A stretch of DNA of 64,000 nucleotides. Origin: Rattus norvegicus. Lineage: Eukaryota; Chordata; Mammalia; Rodentia; Muridae. The position numbers and the translations under genes are program-made. This document shows, piece after piece, positions 34,318 to 45,894 of this stretch; positions within the stretch are counted from its first letter, which is position 1, and the number at the start of each line of letters is the position of its first letter. The DNA is taken from positions 233,104,102 through 233,168,101 of the forward strand of contig NC_086019.1 of NCBI RefSeq assembly GCF_036323735.1, in the 5' to 3' direction. The notes below the pieces were generated by a model. That model ran no database searches, was not told the DNA's origin, and saw only the letters and a program-made list of their open reading frames with translations.

Positions 34318-34825
34318 ATATGTAGATAAAGAAAATGTATAATAGAGCATTACTCAACTCTGAAGAGAAGAATATATCCCATCATTAGCAATAACATAGG
34401 TGAGCCTCGGGGTTATTATGGCTAGAGAAGTAAGCAGGCATAGAAGGGCAACACCAAATGATCTTACTTGTCTGAGAAACAGAAATAGTCAAAGTCAAGA
34501 AAGCAAAGAACTGAAGAATGATTACCAAGAAGGGAGAAATGGAGGGACACTCATCTGGTTTAAAATTTCAGTTATACAAAATAAATTAGTTCTGGAGATC
34601 TGCTGTACAGCACAATGCCAAGAAGCCACAACACTGTATCAGGCATTCAAATTTAGGTCAGGCAGGAGATTTCGTGTTGGCAATATTAACACACACTCAA
34701 AGAGATATAAGGGACCTTGTAGAGATAATTGGTATATTTATTACCTTGTTGTCATGTATGCAAATGTATGTAAGTGTCCAACCTCGTTGGATAGTATATA
34801 TTAAAGATTTTTAATTTCTTGTATG
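34318..34825 (+). mobile_element. Ancient L1 (L1M-type) 3' end, plus strand
   Basis: 'gagcattactcaactctga', 'attagcaataacataggtg', 'gatcttacttgtctgagaa', 'gattaccaagaagggag' and 'gctgtacagcacaatgcc', then an A/T-rich end. This is the mammal-wide old L1 pattern (end of ORF2 plus 3' UTR), much more diverged than the rodent L1s. The plus-strand frame at 34400-34804 runs through it and is not a gene. Confidence 0.75.
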
Positions 34826-36254
34826 TAGATTGTCTTAAAAATGAAAAGAAGTCAACCCTCTGTTTATTGTTGAAAAAATAGTTTTATTTATGAAATTTGA
34901 CTTAGAACTGATAGGAAAGGTAGAAAGAGGAAATGGCTTTTGTGGGGAAGTAATGCTTCTAGAAGACAAGGATTGGTTATGTTGACAAAGGAATAGGACA
35001 ATGACAGAAGCAGTCAGAGCCTACAGCATAAACATCCTGCTTTCACTAAGTGACTGTGGAGGCTTGGCACTGTCCTGAACATAGCAGACAGAGCTGCCCT
35101 TTGAAAGGCAGATGGCATGAGGCTTCTGTGGTCAGTAGTGGAACATATGGGCAGGTTTCCAGGCCAAATGGATGTGTTGGCCTTTGGCTATTCCAGCTGT
35201 TGTTTCTGGTGTGTTCACGTAAACAGACCTAACATGGGTTTAGAGGAACATTTTCATTGGTAAACGCCATGCATGGGATGGCTAATGTATTACATCATTT
35301 TAGGAAAGCAGGGTGGCACCTGTTTGCACAGAGTTTACTGATTAACCAACTAAAATCATGGGCAAGAAGATAGTTCCCCATGAGAAGCAATTTAAAATTG
35401 TTATGTGTTCTTAAGAGTTGGTCAGTTTTATATTCAGAGTATTTATAGTTCATGTACATTGGAATTTGTAAACTTCTAACAATAGTAGGCAAAAATGTTC
35501 ATAAGTAGCAGGGGGGATATATGGCATGTTCTGAAAACATAATTAATGCTCATAAGGTTACAGAGCAAACAGTGAGTGGCAGTCCCCAAACTGAGAACAA
35601 ATGTATGAGCATTTCCTTTCTCCGGAAGCATTTCCCCAGGGTCTTCCATTGTCTTCCGAACAGATAAGACTTGGTATTATGTGAACCTGTGTAAGAGAAA
35701 AAGTTATGGTGACTGTTCCTCATATTTCTGCAGTTATGTCTCCAAATATCTGCATCTCTCTTGCCATAATGCAATTTCTATTGGAGCTGTATTATAGTCT
35801 TCACCATGTCTCTCTAGAACATGTAACTGGGCGTTGTAATATAGTCAAAAAATCCAAATCACTGGTTTGCATCGTCAGCATTTATTTTATCTATTTGGTT
35901 ATGCCAAGGGCTTTAAACCAGGACAGGAAATAAATGCCATGGAAGTAAAGGCCTGATAGCCTGACACCTTATTCTGGTGTAAAATAGCCAAGAGGCCCAC
36001 ACATGCTTCCAGTCTTCCTGTGCCTATTTTCTCAAAGGGAAAATTTGGAATTTGGCTCTAGAATGGTTTGGTAAAATCTATTCCACATGCCTTCAGAATT
36101 TCAAAGAAGCCCAGGATAGAAGTGGAAGGAAGATGGCAGCTACACTGAACTCTGACTCACATTAGCCTTTCTAATGAAAGCATCTCCATTCACCTTTCTG
36201 TATGAACTAAACCTGAATTAAGGTAAGCACATGTGACCATGTACACACATGTCT

Positions 36255-36257
<3 letters not shown>
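34826..36257. other. No gene recognised
   Basis: Unassigned sequence. Confidence 0.5.

Positions 36258-36310
<53 letters not shown>
36258..36310. repeat. (TC)n microsatellite
   Basis: Pure TC tract of about 53 bp. Confidence 0.97.
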
Positions 36311-36313
<3 letters not shown>

Positions 36314-37059
36314 ATATTTATCTGCTAATCTGATTTTGACCATTGGACTGGGACTCCAGCTCTGCCTGTAGGACTTGAAGACAACACAGGCAGGGCCACT
36401 GCAGGAACTGCTTGGCTTTGCTCTTTGGTTATTAGTTTTGTTTGTCATCTTCTCAGGTCTAAGCCTACCTTGTCTGATGGACTCTTCTGCTGAAGCTGTG
36501 CTCTTTTGAAATGTCATTCTCCACAGTGCCCTACAAAGAGAAAATTCTATTATGCAAAAATCCCTCCACTCTAAATGGCATCACCCCTTCACTTCACCTT
36601 TCCGTCCCTCTTCTATTTCACACCCAGCCTTTTGCAAACATAATTAAAAATGAATATTGCCACTCTCATCAAGGCTGGAATTTGAGGGTTTGCTTGAAAT
36701 CCCCTTGGCATATTCTCCAGGCTAAGGTGGAAAATGACAAAGAGGCCTGACCATGCTGAGATGTGTGGTCCTTTGTAGCCCCAACAGCTCCCACTTTCAT
36801 TACCTGAACTACTAAACCCTCAGACTATCTTAAGCTTCTGTTGTTTCTTCCCGTCAGATTGAAGTTATCTTTTCGGATCCAGAACTGCCCAAACCTAGAT
36901 ATCAGCTTCCAGGTGAATAGCTTTTTGTGGACATACTTTACACTGAGATCCAGAGTTGCCAGGCCCTTGGATCTCAACATCCAGGATTCTATTGTGAGGA
37001 GTGGTGGCCCTTTAGAATGTCAAGCTGACAGTGCCCAGTAGTTAAGGCACTGCTAATGT
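36311..37059. other. No gene recognised
   Basis: Unassigned. The frame at 36841-37041 is short and unsupported. Confidence 0.5.
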
Positions 37060-37267
37060 GAAACTGAGCATGGATGACTTCAGATCTGTTTTGCTGTTGT
37101 GGGAAATTTTTAGCTTGCCTCTGGAATCTCCTGGGAAGGGGCTTAGCATCCGTTGTGTATCCTAGTAATATCAGAAGCTACACATATAACCTGACATGAC
37201 TGCTTAAGTGTGAGCTGACCAAGAACAGCAATAGACATGCGGACTTAGGTGGGGGAGAGCCCAGATC

Positions 37268-37268
<1 letters not shown>

Positions 37269-37314
<46 letters not shown>

Positions 37315-37892
37315 AAACACACACACACCAAACACACACACACCAAACACACACACACCAAACACACACACCAAACATACACACACACACCAAACATACA
37401 CACACACACCGAACACACACATACACCCCAAACACACACACACACACCAAACATACACACACACACCAAACATACACACACATATACCAAACACACACAT
37501 ACACACACACCAAACACACACACACACCAAACACACACATACACCCCAAACACACACACATACACACCAAACATACACACACACCAAACAAACACACACA
37601 CATATACCAAACACACACATACACACACACCAAACACACACACACCAAACACACACATACACCCCAAACACACACACACAAAACATACACACACACACCA
37701 AACATACACACACACATACACCAAACACACACACACACCAAACACATACACACCAAACATACACACACACACCAAACATACACACACACATACACCAAAC
37801 ACACACACACCAAACACATACACACCAAACACACACATACACCCCAAACACACACATACACACCAAACACACACATACACCCCAAACACACG

Positions 37893-37923
<31 letters not shown>
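37269..37923. repeat. About 655-bp CA-rich variant minisatellite
   Basis: Runs of (CA)n separated at irregular intervals by 'ccaaa' or 'cccaaa', plus 'tacaca' variants, giving overlapping units of roughly 12 to 32 bp. The longest open frames in the window (258, 243, 237 and 218 codons, both strands) lie here only because the repeat lacks stops. They are not proteins. Confidence 0.97.
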
Positions 37924-38135
37924 CTCGTACCTGCGTTAATAAGCAAACAAGCAAACAAATAAAGAACTATAGACAACTAAGGAATGCTGAGTATGAAATA
38001 ACCTGAATTAAAGCAAGAATGTCACCAGGGAAGAGGATGCCAATTGATTACCCAATACCAAATGATCATCTCTGAAAACATATATGCAAGCAATATTATA
38101 CAGACTAAGCAGGTTGTACTCATTTATTTAAAACA

Positions 38136-38136
<1 letters not shown>

Positions 38137-38193
<57 letters not shown>
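38137..38193. repeat. (CA)n microsatellite
   Basis: Pure CA tract of about 57 bp, followed by 'cttgtacctgcgttaataa', which nearly matches the text after the large array at 37924-37942. Confidence 0.97.
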
Positions 38194-38195
<2 letters not shown>

Positions 38196-38345
38196 TGTAC
38201 CTGCGTTAATAATGAAGAAGCCATGAATTTGAAAGAGAGCAAAGGGGGATATATGGGAGGGTTTCCGGGAAGAAAGGGAATGGGAAAACTCGTGCAATTA
38301 TATTATAATCTCAAAATATTAAAAGAAAGAAAAAAGAATAGAGAA

Positions 38346-38570
38346 CAAGGGGGTGGGGAGATGGTTTAGTGGGTAACAGTATGTAGTGCTCTTGGAAAGG
38401 GCATGAGCTCCTAGAGCCCTTGCTAAGTGGTTCACCACTGCCTGTAATTCCAACCCCAGTTTATCTGATATCCTCATCTGGGCCCCGTAGGCACCCATAC
38501 TCATGTGCAATACCCTCACATAGATATACACATATACAAATGATTTTAAAAATATTTTACAAAGAGTAAG
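38346..38570 (+). mobile_element. B3 SINE, plus strand
   Basis: 'ggggagatggtttagtggg', 'tgctcttggaaagggcatg', 'gcctgtaattccaacccc', 'tcatctgggccccgtaggc' and an A-rich end give the B3 order. It lies directly after the L1 tail, a common insertion site for SINEs. Confidence 0.8.
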
Positions 38571-39009
38571 GAGAACGATAAAACATACAGTCTGAAGGCC
38601 ACCTCAGGTTAACCCTGAGCCTTATTTCTGGAGATCCTTATGGGGTCTGGGACAGAGCTCATTAGGGAGAGGGTGTCTCGTTATGAGGAGGGTCCACTAA
38701 ACTCATTTCAGAGGAACATTATCAAAGCATGAGGGGCTTACATCTTCTCCACTCAAACCTCATTGAATACAGTCTGAAGCCTCATTTGCAATAGTAGCTT
38801 TTGCCCGTAATTCTTTCCTGAATTATTAAATCAGACATGACTCCAGAACCTTCAAATAGGTCAAACCTTTCAAAGGCAAAGTTTTGCTGGCTAGTGTGGG
38901 AATACTTCTAAAAGCCATTTGGTGGCACTGCTCTCATTTTATGTGCTCATTTAAAAATCAAACCAAGTCTACTTAGTGTAGCTAGGTATGCACATGGGCA
39001 TCGGCCATT
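38571..39009. other. No gene recognised
   Basis: Unassigned sequence. Confidence 0.5.
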
Positions 39010-39590
39010 TATTGGAACATGGGTAGCTTCTCAGGGTCTATATACCTTAAAGAAACTAATTCTCCACAAGCTGCCTGCCACCAGTATCCATTAGTTGTCA
39101 ATATCTCCTCAACTAGGGATGAGGTTTCATGAACCCCACATCTGTTTGGGGATTTTTGTCTGCCTTGATCTCTGGTGGGTGTTGTCCATTTATTCTGCTG
39201 TTGTCCATTTAAGCTGCTGTTAGATGATATGGCAACAGCCCTGTCATGTCCAGCAAATACTGTTTGACTGAAGATAGTCAACTATTTCTGGCTCTGACAG
39301 TTTTTTTACCCACTTTTCTATGATGTCCCCTAAGCCTTGGGAGGAGGGTGATAAAGAGAATCCTCTTTTCTTCTGCACATTGACCAGTAATAGGCTTTCT
39401 ATTTCAATCACTGTGTATTGCAAAAAAGGAGCTTCTCTGCTCAAGGTTGAAGAATGTATTGATCTATTGGTATAAAATAAGAACTTAGTGATCAGCTTAT
39501 TACGATGTCCATTTAGTAGGATAACAGAATTTTAGTAGTATAATAGAATTAGGCTCTCTCCCAGCGCCTAAGACCTAAATAATAGTAGTG
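39010..39590 (-). mobile_element. Probable old rodent L1 3' UTR (Lx8/Lx9-like)
   Basis: 'atatctcctcaactaggga', 'ctaagccttgggaggaggg', 'gcacattgaccagtaatag', 'aaaggagcttctctgctc' and 'ttgatctattggtataaaa' match a dispersed rodent repeat that I associate with older Lx L1 3' UTRs read in antisense. A 19-bp tandem duplication ('gttgtccatttattctgct' and its neighbour) lies at 39181-39218. Confidence 0.55.
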
Positions 39591-39593
39591 TTG

Positions 39594-39719
<126 letters not shown>

Positions 39720-39839
39720 TGTGCGGCCATGAGTTACCTTTTGTAGAAAGGGCTTTAAATCCAATCAGGGAGTAATTGGTTACCCCCAGAACACGTGAGT
39801 CACTGTGGCATCAGTGGACATATTTTATATTTTTTATGA

Positions 39840-40520
39840 AATAGTAAGATTGTTTTCTACAATGGATGCACTGATTTAATCTTTAGCTCCTACAAATAAA
39901 AAGTTGAGGCTTAAAAGTGTTCATATTCTAACCAATGCCTGATATTTTTTCATTTTAATTTTCATTTCATTTTTTTCGTCCTAATAGATATGAAATAGCA
40001 TCTTACCGTGTTTTTGTAATTTTTATTTTCCAAATGATTGATGAGTTTGAACACCTTCGGAGAATGTTTTTGGTGGCTACTTGTCTACTTTGTCTGGAAA
40101 AGATACCTGTTTAAAACTTTGCCCAGTTTCTAACTGGCTTATATTTTAGTATTAAATTATGAGATTTTTCATAGATATTTGGGATAGTATTCACTTTATC
40201 TGAAGTGTTGTCTTTGCATTTGCTTAATGACTTCCTTCCATACACAAAAGTTTAAAATTTTAATGAAGTCAAATTTACTATTTTTCTTGGTGTGTTTCTT
40301 ATTATGTCTAAGAAATTATTGCCACATACAAGGCTGTGAAGATTCATTTCTATGTCTTTTAAAATCAAGATTTATAATAAGTTTGCTTATTTAATTAAAT
40401 TAATTTTACATATTTTGTGAAATAAACTTCTTGCTCAATTTTCTTTTGTTGCCCAGTTGCCCTAGTGGTATCTGCTGAAGAAATTTGTTTTCTTCATTAT
40501 ATGCTTGTGGAATATTTATT
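39840..40520 (-). mobile_element. Ancient L1 (L1M-type) ORF2 antisense fragment
   Basis: Antisense ORF2 landmarks of old mammalian L1: 'gatatgaaatagcatctta', 'ttgatgagtttgaacacct', 'ggtggctacttgtctactt', 'aattattgccacatacaag'. It is highly diverged and non-coding. Confidence 0.65.
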
Positions 40521-40972
40521 GAAAAGCAATTTGCCAGAAGTACACATTAATCATTTTACTCTTAATTATAGTCTAGCTGTTCACACATTTTTCTTAACTG
40601 ACTTTGAATAGAACAGACTCCCGTTCTGCACGCAGCACAGATGACTCGGAGCTCATCAGGTAGAGGGTTTTGTACTGTTTTTTGAATGAAGGTGGAAAAT
40701 GTTGTTGAAAGGCCAGTATAGCTCTTCTTTCAGATTTAAAACGTGAGAAACCAGCATCTGATTTGCCACAAATACTGCACTTTCAAATAGTACTCCAGCC
40801 CAGGCTACCCATGAGAGTCCAATAGCCAAGTCTGAATGGCTGATTTTTAGACTCATTGACTTAGTCAATTTCAGTGTCTCCTCCCTCTGGGTTTTATTGC
40901 TTCCAACCTTCTCACTCACACCTCTACATATATTTCGATTTGTATTTGGAGGTAAGTATTTAAAATCAGTGG
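40521..40972. other. No gene recognised
   Basis: Unassigned. The long minus-strand frame at 40656-41159 crosses the ID remnant and shows no domain. Confidence 0.45.
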
Positions 40973-41040
40973 TGTTTTTCTTTATCCTTTTTTTGGGGGG
41001 GTTCTTTTTTTTGGAGCTGGGGATGTTTTTCTTTATCCTT
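40973..41040 (-). mobile_element. 34-bp ID SINE remnant with perfect 17-bp target duplication
   Basis: The direct repeat 'tgtttttctttatcctt' occurs at 40973-40989 and again at 41024-41040. Between them (40990-41023) lies T-rich and G-run sequence ending 'ggagctgggga'. On the minus strand this reads as the last 11 bases of an ID element ('tccccagctcc') followed by an A-rich tail. It is therefore an extremely 5'-truncated ID insertion, without Pol III boxes. Confidence 0.8.
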
Positions 41041-42289
41041 AAGGAGATCCCACCTAGACCTACGTCAACGAATTTTGAGAGGATTTCAGGAGAATTATTG
41101 CAGAAGAGAAGAAACTTGCACTGTAGTTGTGTAGTCCAAGCTTCTAAAACTTCAGCCACAGAGAAAGCTGGAAAAACAATCTGTCTGTGGTTAGCAAACT
41201 CTTTAGATCCTTTCAGAATAGGCTGTATGCTTGACTACGTTTGTGATTCAAGATGCCACCGGAGAACACGAGCTAAATCTGGCTCAAGTATGCATTGCTT
41301 TTGTTGTGCTACATATTAGATATTTCTTTATGATGGCAAGAGAGTCTGCTTCCTGGATTTGCCATGCAAACCCTATTTTATAAAAATGTAGTCTTTGGCA
41401 TGGCATCAAAGCACCTGCATTCCCCTTCCGCCGAGTTGCTTCTTGGGAGTTCCCACTTAGTAGCTCAAAATGTACAAGGTGTGAAACCATATTATACTGA
41501 TCCGCATGACAACCTCAATCCACTCCATTACTAATGGACGAGTTTGCATTTCATCTTAACAGGACGGAGTGGGCAAGGATGAGGAAAGGTGTCTCCATCC
41601 AACTCCTAATCTGTGTCTTTCAAAGTGCTGTGATCTGCAGGAAGGGAGGGTCAGAACAACGCGCCAAGTAGCTGGAGCTGAACTCTTGAGGTGTCTTTGA
41701 CACTATTCAACAAAGTAAATTCCCAAGTATTATCTCCTCTGTCAGGATCGTGATCACACATTTGCTGATTATATAAACATAATAGAAAAAAGCCAAGCAG
41801 ATGTGGCTGGCCTTTGGAACACACATTTTTTTTCAATATATTTAGATGTTGATATTAGAAGCTAAGACACAAGCCATGTGAGAAGGACAGCTGGCCAGCT
41901 CTGGAGCATGCTCCAGCCTGCTGCTTGCCCAGACATACTTTTTCCAACTGCCTGATGTATAAGAACTCACCCCTGGGTTTCATTCTCCTAATTTGAATGC
42001 TTTATTATCTATAAAATGAAATTGTAGATAGGCCAACTTTTAAGTTATTTATACTACTTTATATCTTAGTGTAAAGAGTTTTTGAATCGCATGGTTCTGG
42101 CATTTGATTAGTAGGTCTGATTTGGGGTATGTTGTATGTGGCTGTAAAACCAGGGCACCTAAGACTATCTAGGCATGGGTTGGAGGCAGCTTCTCCCTGG
42201 GTTTGATTCACTTTAGCATTAGTGAATCCCTTGGTGTGAAAGGCAGGCCCTGGTTTCAGCCTATCCGCCATTGGTTAAGCACTGGGGTA
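41041..42289. other. No gene recognised
   Basis: Unassigned sequence. Open frames are short and unsupported. Confidence 0.5.
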
Positions 42290-42470
42290 AAGTTAGACCA
42301 TCACAGTCACCAGCTGTGTGATTTCAGGCCAGTCATTTGATCTCCTCAAGCGTGTGTTTCCACAGCTGTAAAGCATGGCTAATAATTCTTTCTCACACGG
42401 ATGGGAGGATTAAATGAGCCAACCCCCATAAAGCACTATATAAATGTATTTCTATTATTATCGGAGGTGT
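42290..42470 (+). mobile_element. MIR SINE, well preserved, plus strand
   Basis: 'cagctgtgtgatttcaggc', 'cagtcatttgatctcctca', 'gtttccacagctgtaaagc', 'gaggattaaatgagccaac' and 'aaagcactatataaatgta' give most of the MIR length in order. It is better kept than the other MIRs in the window. Confidence 0.88.
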
Positions 42471-42823
42471 TTAAAATATCAGAGGTGAAGTGTAAAAAAT
42501 CTTGAAATGCACTCATTAGCTCTGTCACTGAAGAGAAGGGATTACGTCTGGCAGGTCTTAAGCTTCGAGTTTGAGCTGAGTTCTCTCCTCCCATTCTGGT
42601 CTTAGCAGAGAGCTTTCTCCCATTGTGAGGAGTCACTGAAGCTTGGGCTAACTACTTGTGTTGACAAGTAATTAAAGAAACGCATCAAAACCGCTCTGAC
42701 ATTTAGGTGCCCAGTGGCAGCTCAGTGCCAACCAGGTCATGTGCCTCTTACTTTCTACATACAGACATCTAAGCAAGTAGAGGCCTGGGGTCTATTGACT
42801 ACTTGTAAAATTGTGAAGCATTG
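42471..42823. other. No gene recognised
   Basis: Unassigned sequence. Confidence 0.5.
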
Positions 42824-42885
42824 TGAGCTGGGGGTGTAGCTCAGTGGTAGGGTGCATTGCTGACATGCACAGGACCATGCCTTCT
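42824..42885 (+). mobile_element. ID-like SINE fragment, plus strand
   Basis: 'gggggtgtagctcagtggt' and 'agggtgcattgctgacatg' match the tRNA-Ala-like head of ID/B4 elements. The sequence departs from consensus after 'gcacaggaccatgcc', so the B-box part is decayed. Confidence 0.75.
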
Positions 42886-42944
42886 AGAAAGCAAAAGGAA
42901 GAAGATAGAAACACTATTGAGTATTTATTTTATTCACCGCTATC

Positions 42945-42948
<4 letters not shown>

Positions 42949-43037
<89 letters not shown>

Positions 43038-43039
43038 TG
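42949..43039. repeat. (CT)n-(GT)n compound microsatellite
   Basis: A CT tract of about 42 bp, a short 'ttctg' bridge and a GT tract of about 41 bp. Confidence 0.97.
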
Positions 43040-44257
43040 ATGTATCCATTCAAAGGCCAGAAAACTATACCAGAGGCCTCCTTTATGGACTTGTAATTTA
43101 TCTTCTGAGATGGTTTCTTACTGAAACTAAAGCCTGTCATTTGACCAGGCTGACTGGCCAGGGTCTGCACTGGGTTCCAGGAATGCCTAGCTTTTGTGTG
43201 GATGGTGGAGAGTTGATTAGGCTTTCAAAGCAAGTGTTCTTAACCCACTGATCCTTTCTCCTGCCCATAGTGAGTTTATCTTTTCATCTGTTTTCAGAGG
43301 TACAGGATTTCGTATGATTATGTATTCACTTTGAACATACAACTTACTTGTAATGGTTGGTTGGTATTCAGAGATTTCCTTAGTGGTTATTGAAAAATTT
43401 GGAAAATCTGTGTTTAAAGTTTTATATCATACAAAGATATTTTTAAGTAAAAAACAATGTAACAAAGTAAGACCCTGTCTAAAGAAAAAGAAACAGTATA
43501 CATGTTTATAAAAAAGGCATTTGTGTGTGTTTGTGTGTGTGCATGTGTGTGTATGCATGTTAAATGTGTATGTGTTTGCAAATCTACACATATATGTGTA
43601 TGGATATAATAGTCTGCTGATAAACATTAAATGGTTGTCTCTATAAAACCAAAACAAACAAAAAACCTGATGGCTAATATTTCCATGGTGTGAAAATTCC
43701 CACTGAGGCTACTTTACCTACGCCCGCCTCCCCCCACTCCCGTGATGTCCCTCATTGTAAAGCTGGAGGAAAAAATCGCACAGTCAATTCTGGCCAATCA
43801 CTGTGGGATGCTGCCAGTGCAGTATAAACAGATAACATACCCCATCCGTACATGCAGATATACCTGTAAGTCTGGAAGTGATGTACAGTGAAAGCCTAAT
43901 CACTTCTGATTTTACTACTTGGCCTCCCTTCTCTGGAGTATATAGAGCACTTCAGTTGCAGCCTGGAAGAATTATGTCTGGATGGGCCTATTGAAAACCT
44001 GCCTTGCCATCCTTGTGACTCTTCACTAATCCTCTTCTCCAGGAAGCCTGGCAAAGCATCTTGTGCACATCAATCAAAGAGGGGATGAGCTGGATGAAGC
44101 ATCATCATTACAAATTGCACTACAGAGTGGAGTGTGTAGGTTATCCACCAATAGCAACAGAGACGGTGACCACTGCTAAGGATAGCAACCAACAGGAGGG
44201 CAAAGAGGATATTAGTTCTCTTTATGCATATGTGTCCACATGTGTGCACATGCAAGG

Positions 44258-44290
<33 letters not shown>

Positions 44291-45894
44291 TATATCATGC
44301 CTCCTTGTTTTTTATGTTGTCTGTGTTTATTTTCCTCCTCCAAGCCATGCCTACAGACTGAAGAAAAGGCTTCTCATGTGCTCTGACTCGAGTGTCTCAG
44401 GAAGCCTTCTTTCTCCTTCCTTCAACAGACCCAAGGCTTCTTGAACTTTATCAATACATATTTTCTTTTCTTCCCTTCTGGGTCCCTTTGTTCCTATTAA
44501 TATTTTCCATTTGAATAGCTCAGCCTGGCAGGGAAGAGGGGGCTATAAAATGAGAGCAGAAAAATGAGATAGAAAAATAAAGTCATGGATTCGTTTGATT
44601 GCTTCACGATTTGGCAGAAGAGAGTCTGCCAGGTGACAACCTCATTCTCTAGGCTTCCTGTAGCTCACCTCCCTTGCCAATGCCTCCCTAACTCATCCTC
44701 TGTCTATGCTGGATTCCAAACTAACTTGCTGGCTTGGTTTCTAAACTCCAAACCATCTTGAGGGCTTTAGTCACAGATACTCATCAATGTTACTGAGTTC
44801 CACATTGAACATTGGTCCCGCCCCTGAAAAGCTCACAGTTTCATCCGAAAGACTTCAGAGAGGAACATAATCACTTTGCAAAGATGCATGTGCTTTGTTT
44901 TCCTAGTGAGTTTTTCCCCCGAAGGATTTTTAGAACCCACAGGAAATGTCACCCAACAGGAAGTAGAGAGCACCCTGGAATTAGATGAATCTAATGTCCA
45001 GGAATAATGGTTTCCAGTATGAAGCCATTGACGAGCAGTCTAACTAACTATATACATGTCCTGTTTATCATAATGCAAATTACTTTGGAATGCCACTTCC
45101 GCAGGGACAGGTATGTCACTTTGTCTACTATATCTCTACCAAGTAGGACAGTGCTTGTCACAGAGGAGAGCCAATGTCTATTTGCAAAACAATCTGGGTC
45201 ATGTCCCTGGTGCAGTGCTATAGGGACTTGAGAAGTGGTATAAATAGTAGCTGTTTTTATTTTCAGCCACTAACAGAGGAAAGGAGCAGTAATCCTACCC
45301 TATGGGAGGAGGCAGAGACTTGCAAAGTTGTCATCTTGAATGAGAGCTAAGAGATATAAGGAAGACAACTCCATCGGGAAAACAAACAGCAGAGCTATGA
45401 AATTCATGGATAGTCGAAGAGCACCAGAAAGAATGAAGATTGGTCTAAAACTGACCACAGCTACCCATCACCTCCACTCATAATGTCACCCTGGAATAAC
45501 TGCTTGATTCCAAGTTCTGTGCTTCAGTAGTGATGACCACCTCTTAACCAGTGCCTAATATACACAGAACACATACAGCGCACTTACTCAATCCTTATAA
45601 TAAAGCCCTGTTTGGGTCTTTTTGTTGTAACAGCACTCTTTTTCAAAGTCTACTTTTAATAATGATTCTTAAATGCTTTAACCTTCCCTTTTAGCCCATT
45701 AGCCACCAGAGATAGTGGAAAAGAAAGGATACAGGAGAAGTGGACCTGTTTGGAAATGTTTCTTTGGAAGGACTCCCATCTGTGTCGTCTGGAAATTGAG
45801 TTCAGTTCACAGGTCAGCAGTGGCACTTGATCCACTTGCAAACACTTCATAGCTATACCAGCAGTCCAGTTCACCAGAGTTGGGATAGAAAACA
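43040..45894. other. No gene; small TG and CA patches
   Basis: Mostly unassigned. TG-rich patch at about 43519-43572 and (CA)n at 44259-44292. A CCAAT-like word at about 43794 and 'gtataaac' at about 43821 are too weak to call a promoter. Confidence 0.5.

Larger units (their letters stand above)
37060..38345 (+). mobile_element. L1 3' UTR, plus strand, expanded by two CA arrays
   Basis: L1 3' UTR landmarks lie on both sides of the CA arrays: 'gaccaagaacagcaataga' and 'gtgggggagagcccagatc' before, 'gacaactaaggaatgctga' and 'tacagactaagcaggttgt' between, and 'gccatgaatttgaaagaga' with 'attatattataatctcaaa' after. One L1 end has therefore been lengthened by microsatellite growth. It has no coding capacity. 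Confidence 0.75.

Noticed and set aside
34400..34804. 134-codon plus-strand frame
   Set aside because: Lies within an ancient L1 3' end and reads partly through its UTR; not a gene.
37178..37976. Open frames of 218-258 codons on both strands
   Set aside because: They translate a CA/TG array, overlap one another and have no non-repetitive core.
40656..41159. 167-codon minus-strand frame
   Set aside because: Lys-rich part comes from T-rich tails and the ID remnant; no recognisable domain or splice context.
42823..43251. 142-codon plus-strand frame starting at an ID-like element
   Set aside because: Its middle is CT and GT microsatellite translation.
43780..43960. CCAAT-like and TATA-like words suggesting a promoter
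   Set aside because: Single weak words, no initiator, CpG island or downstream gene to support them.
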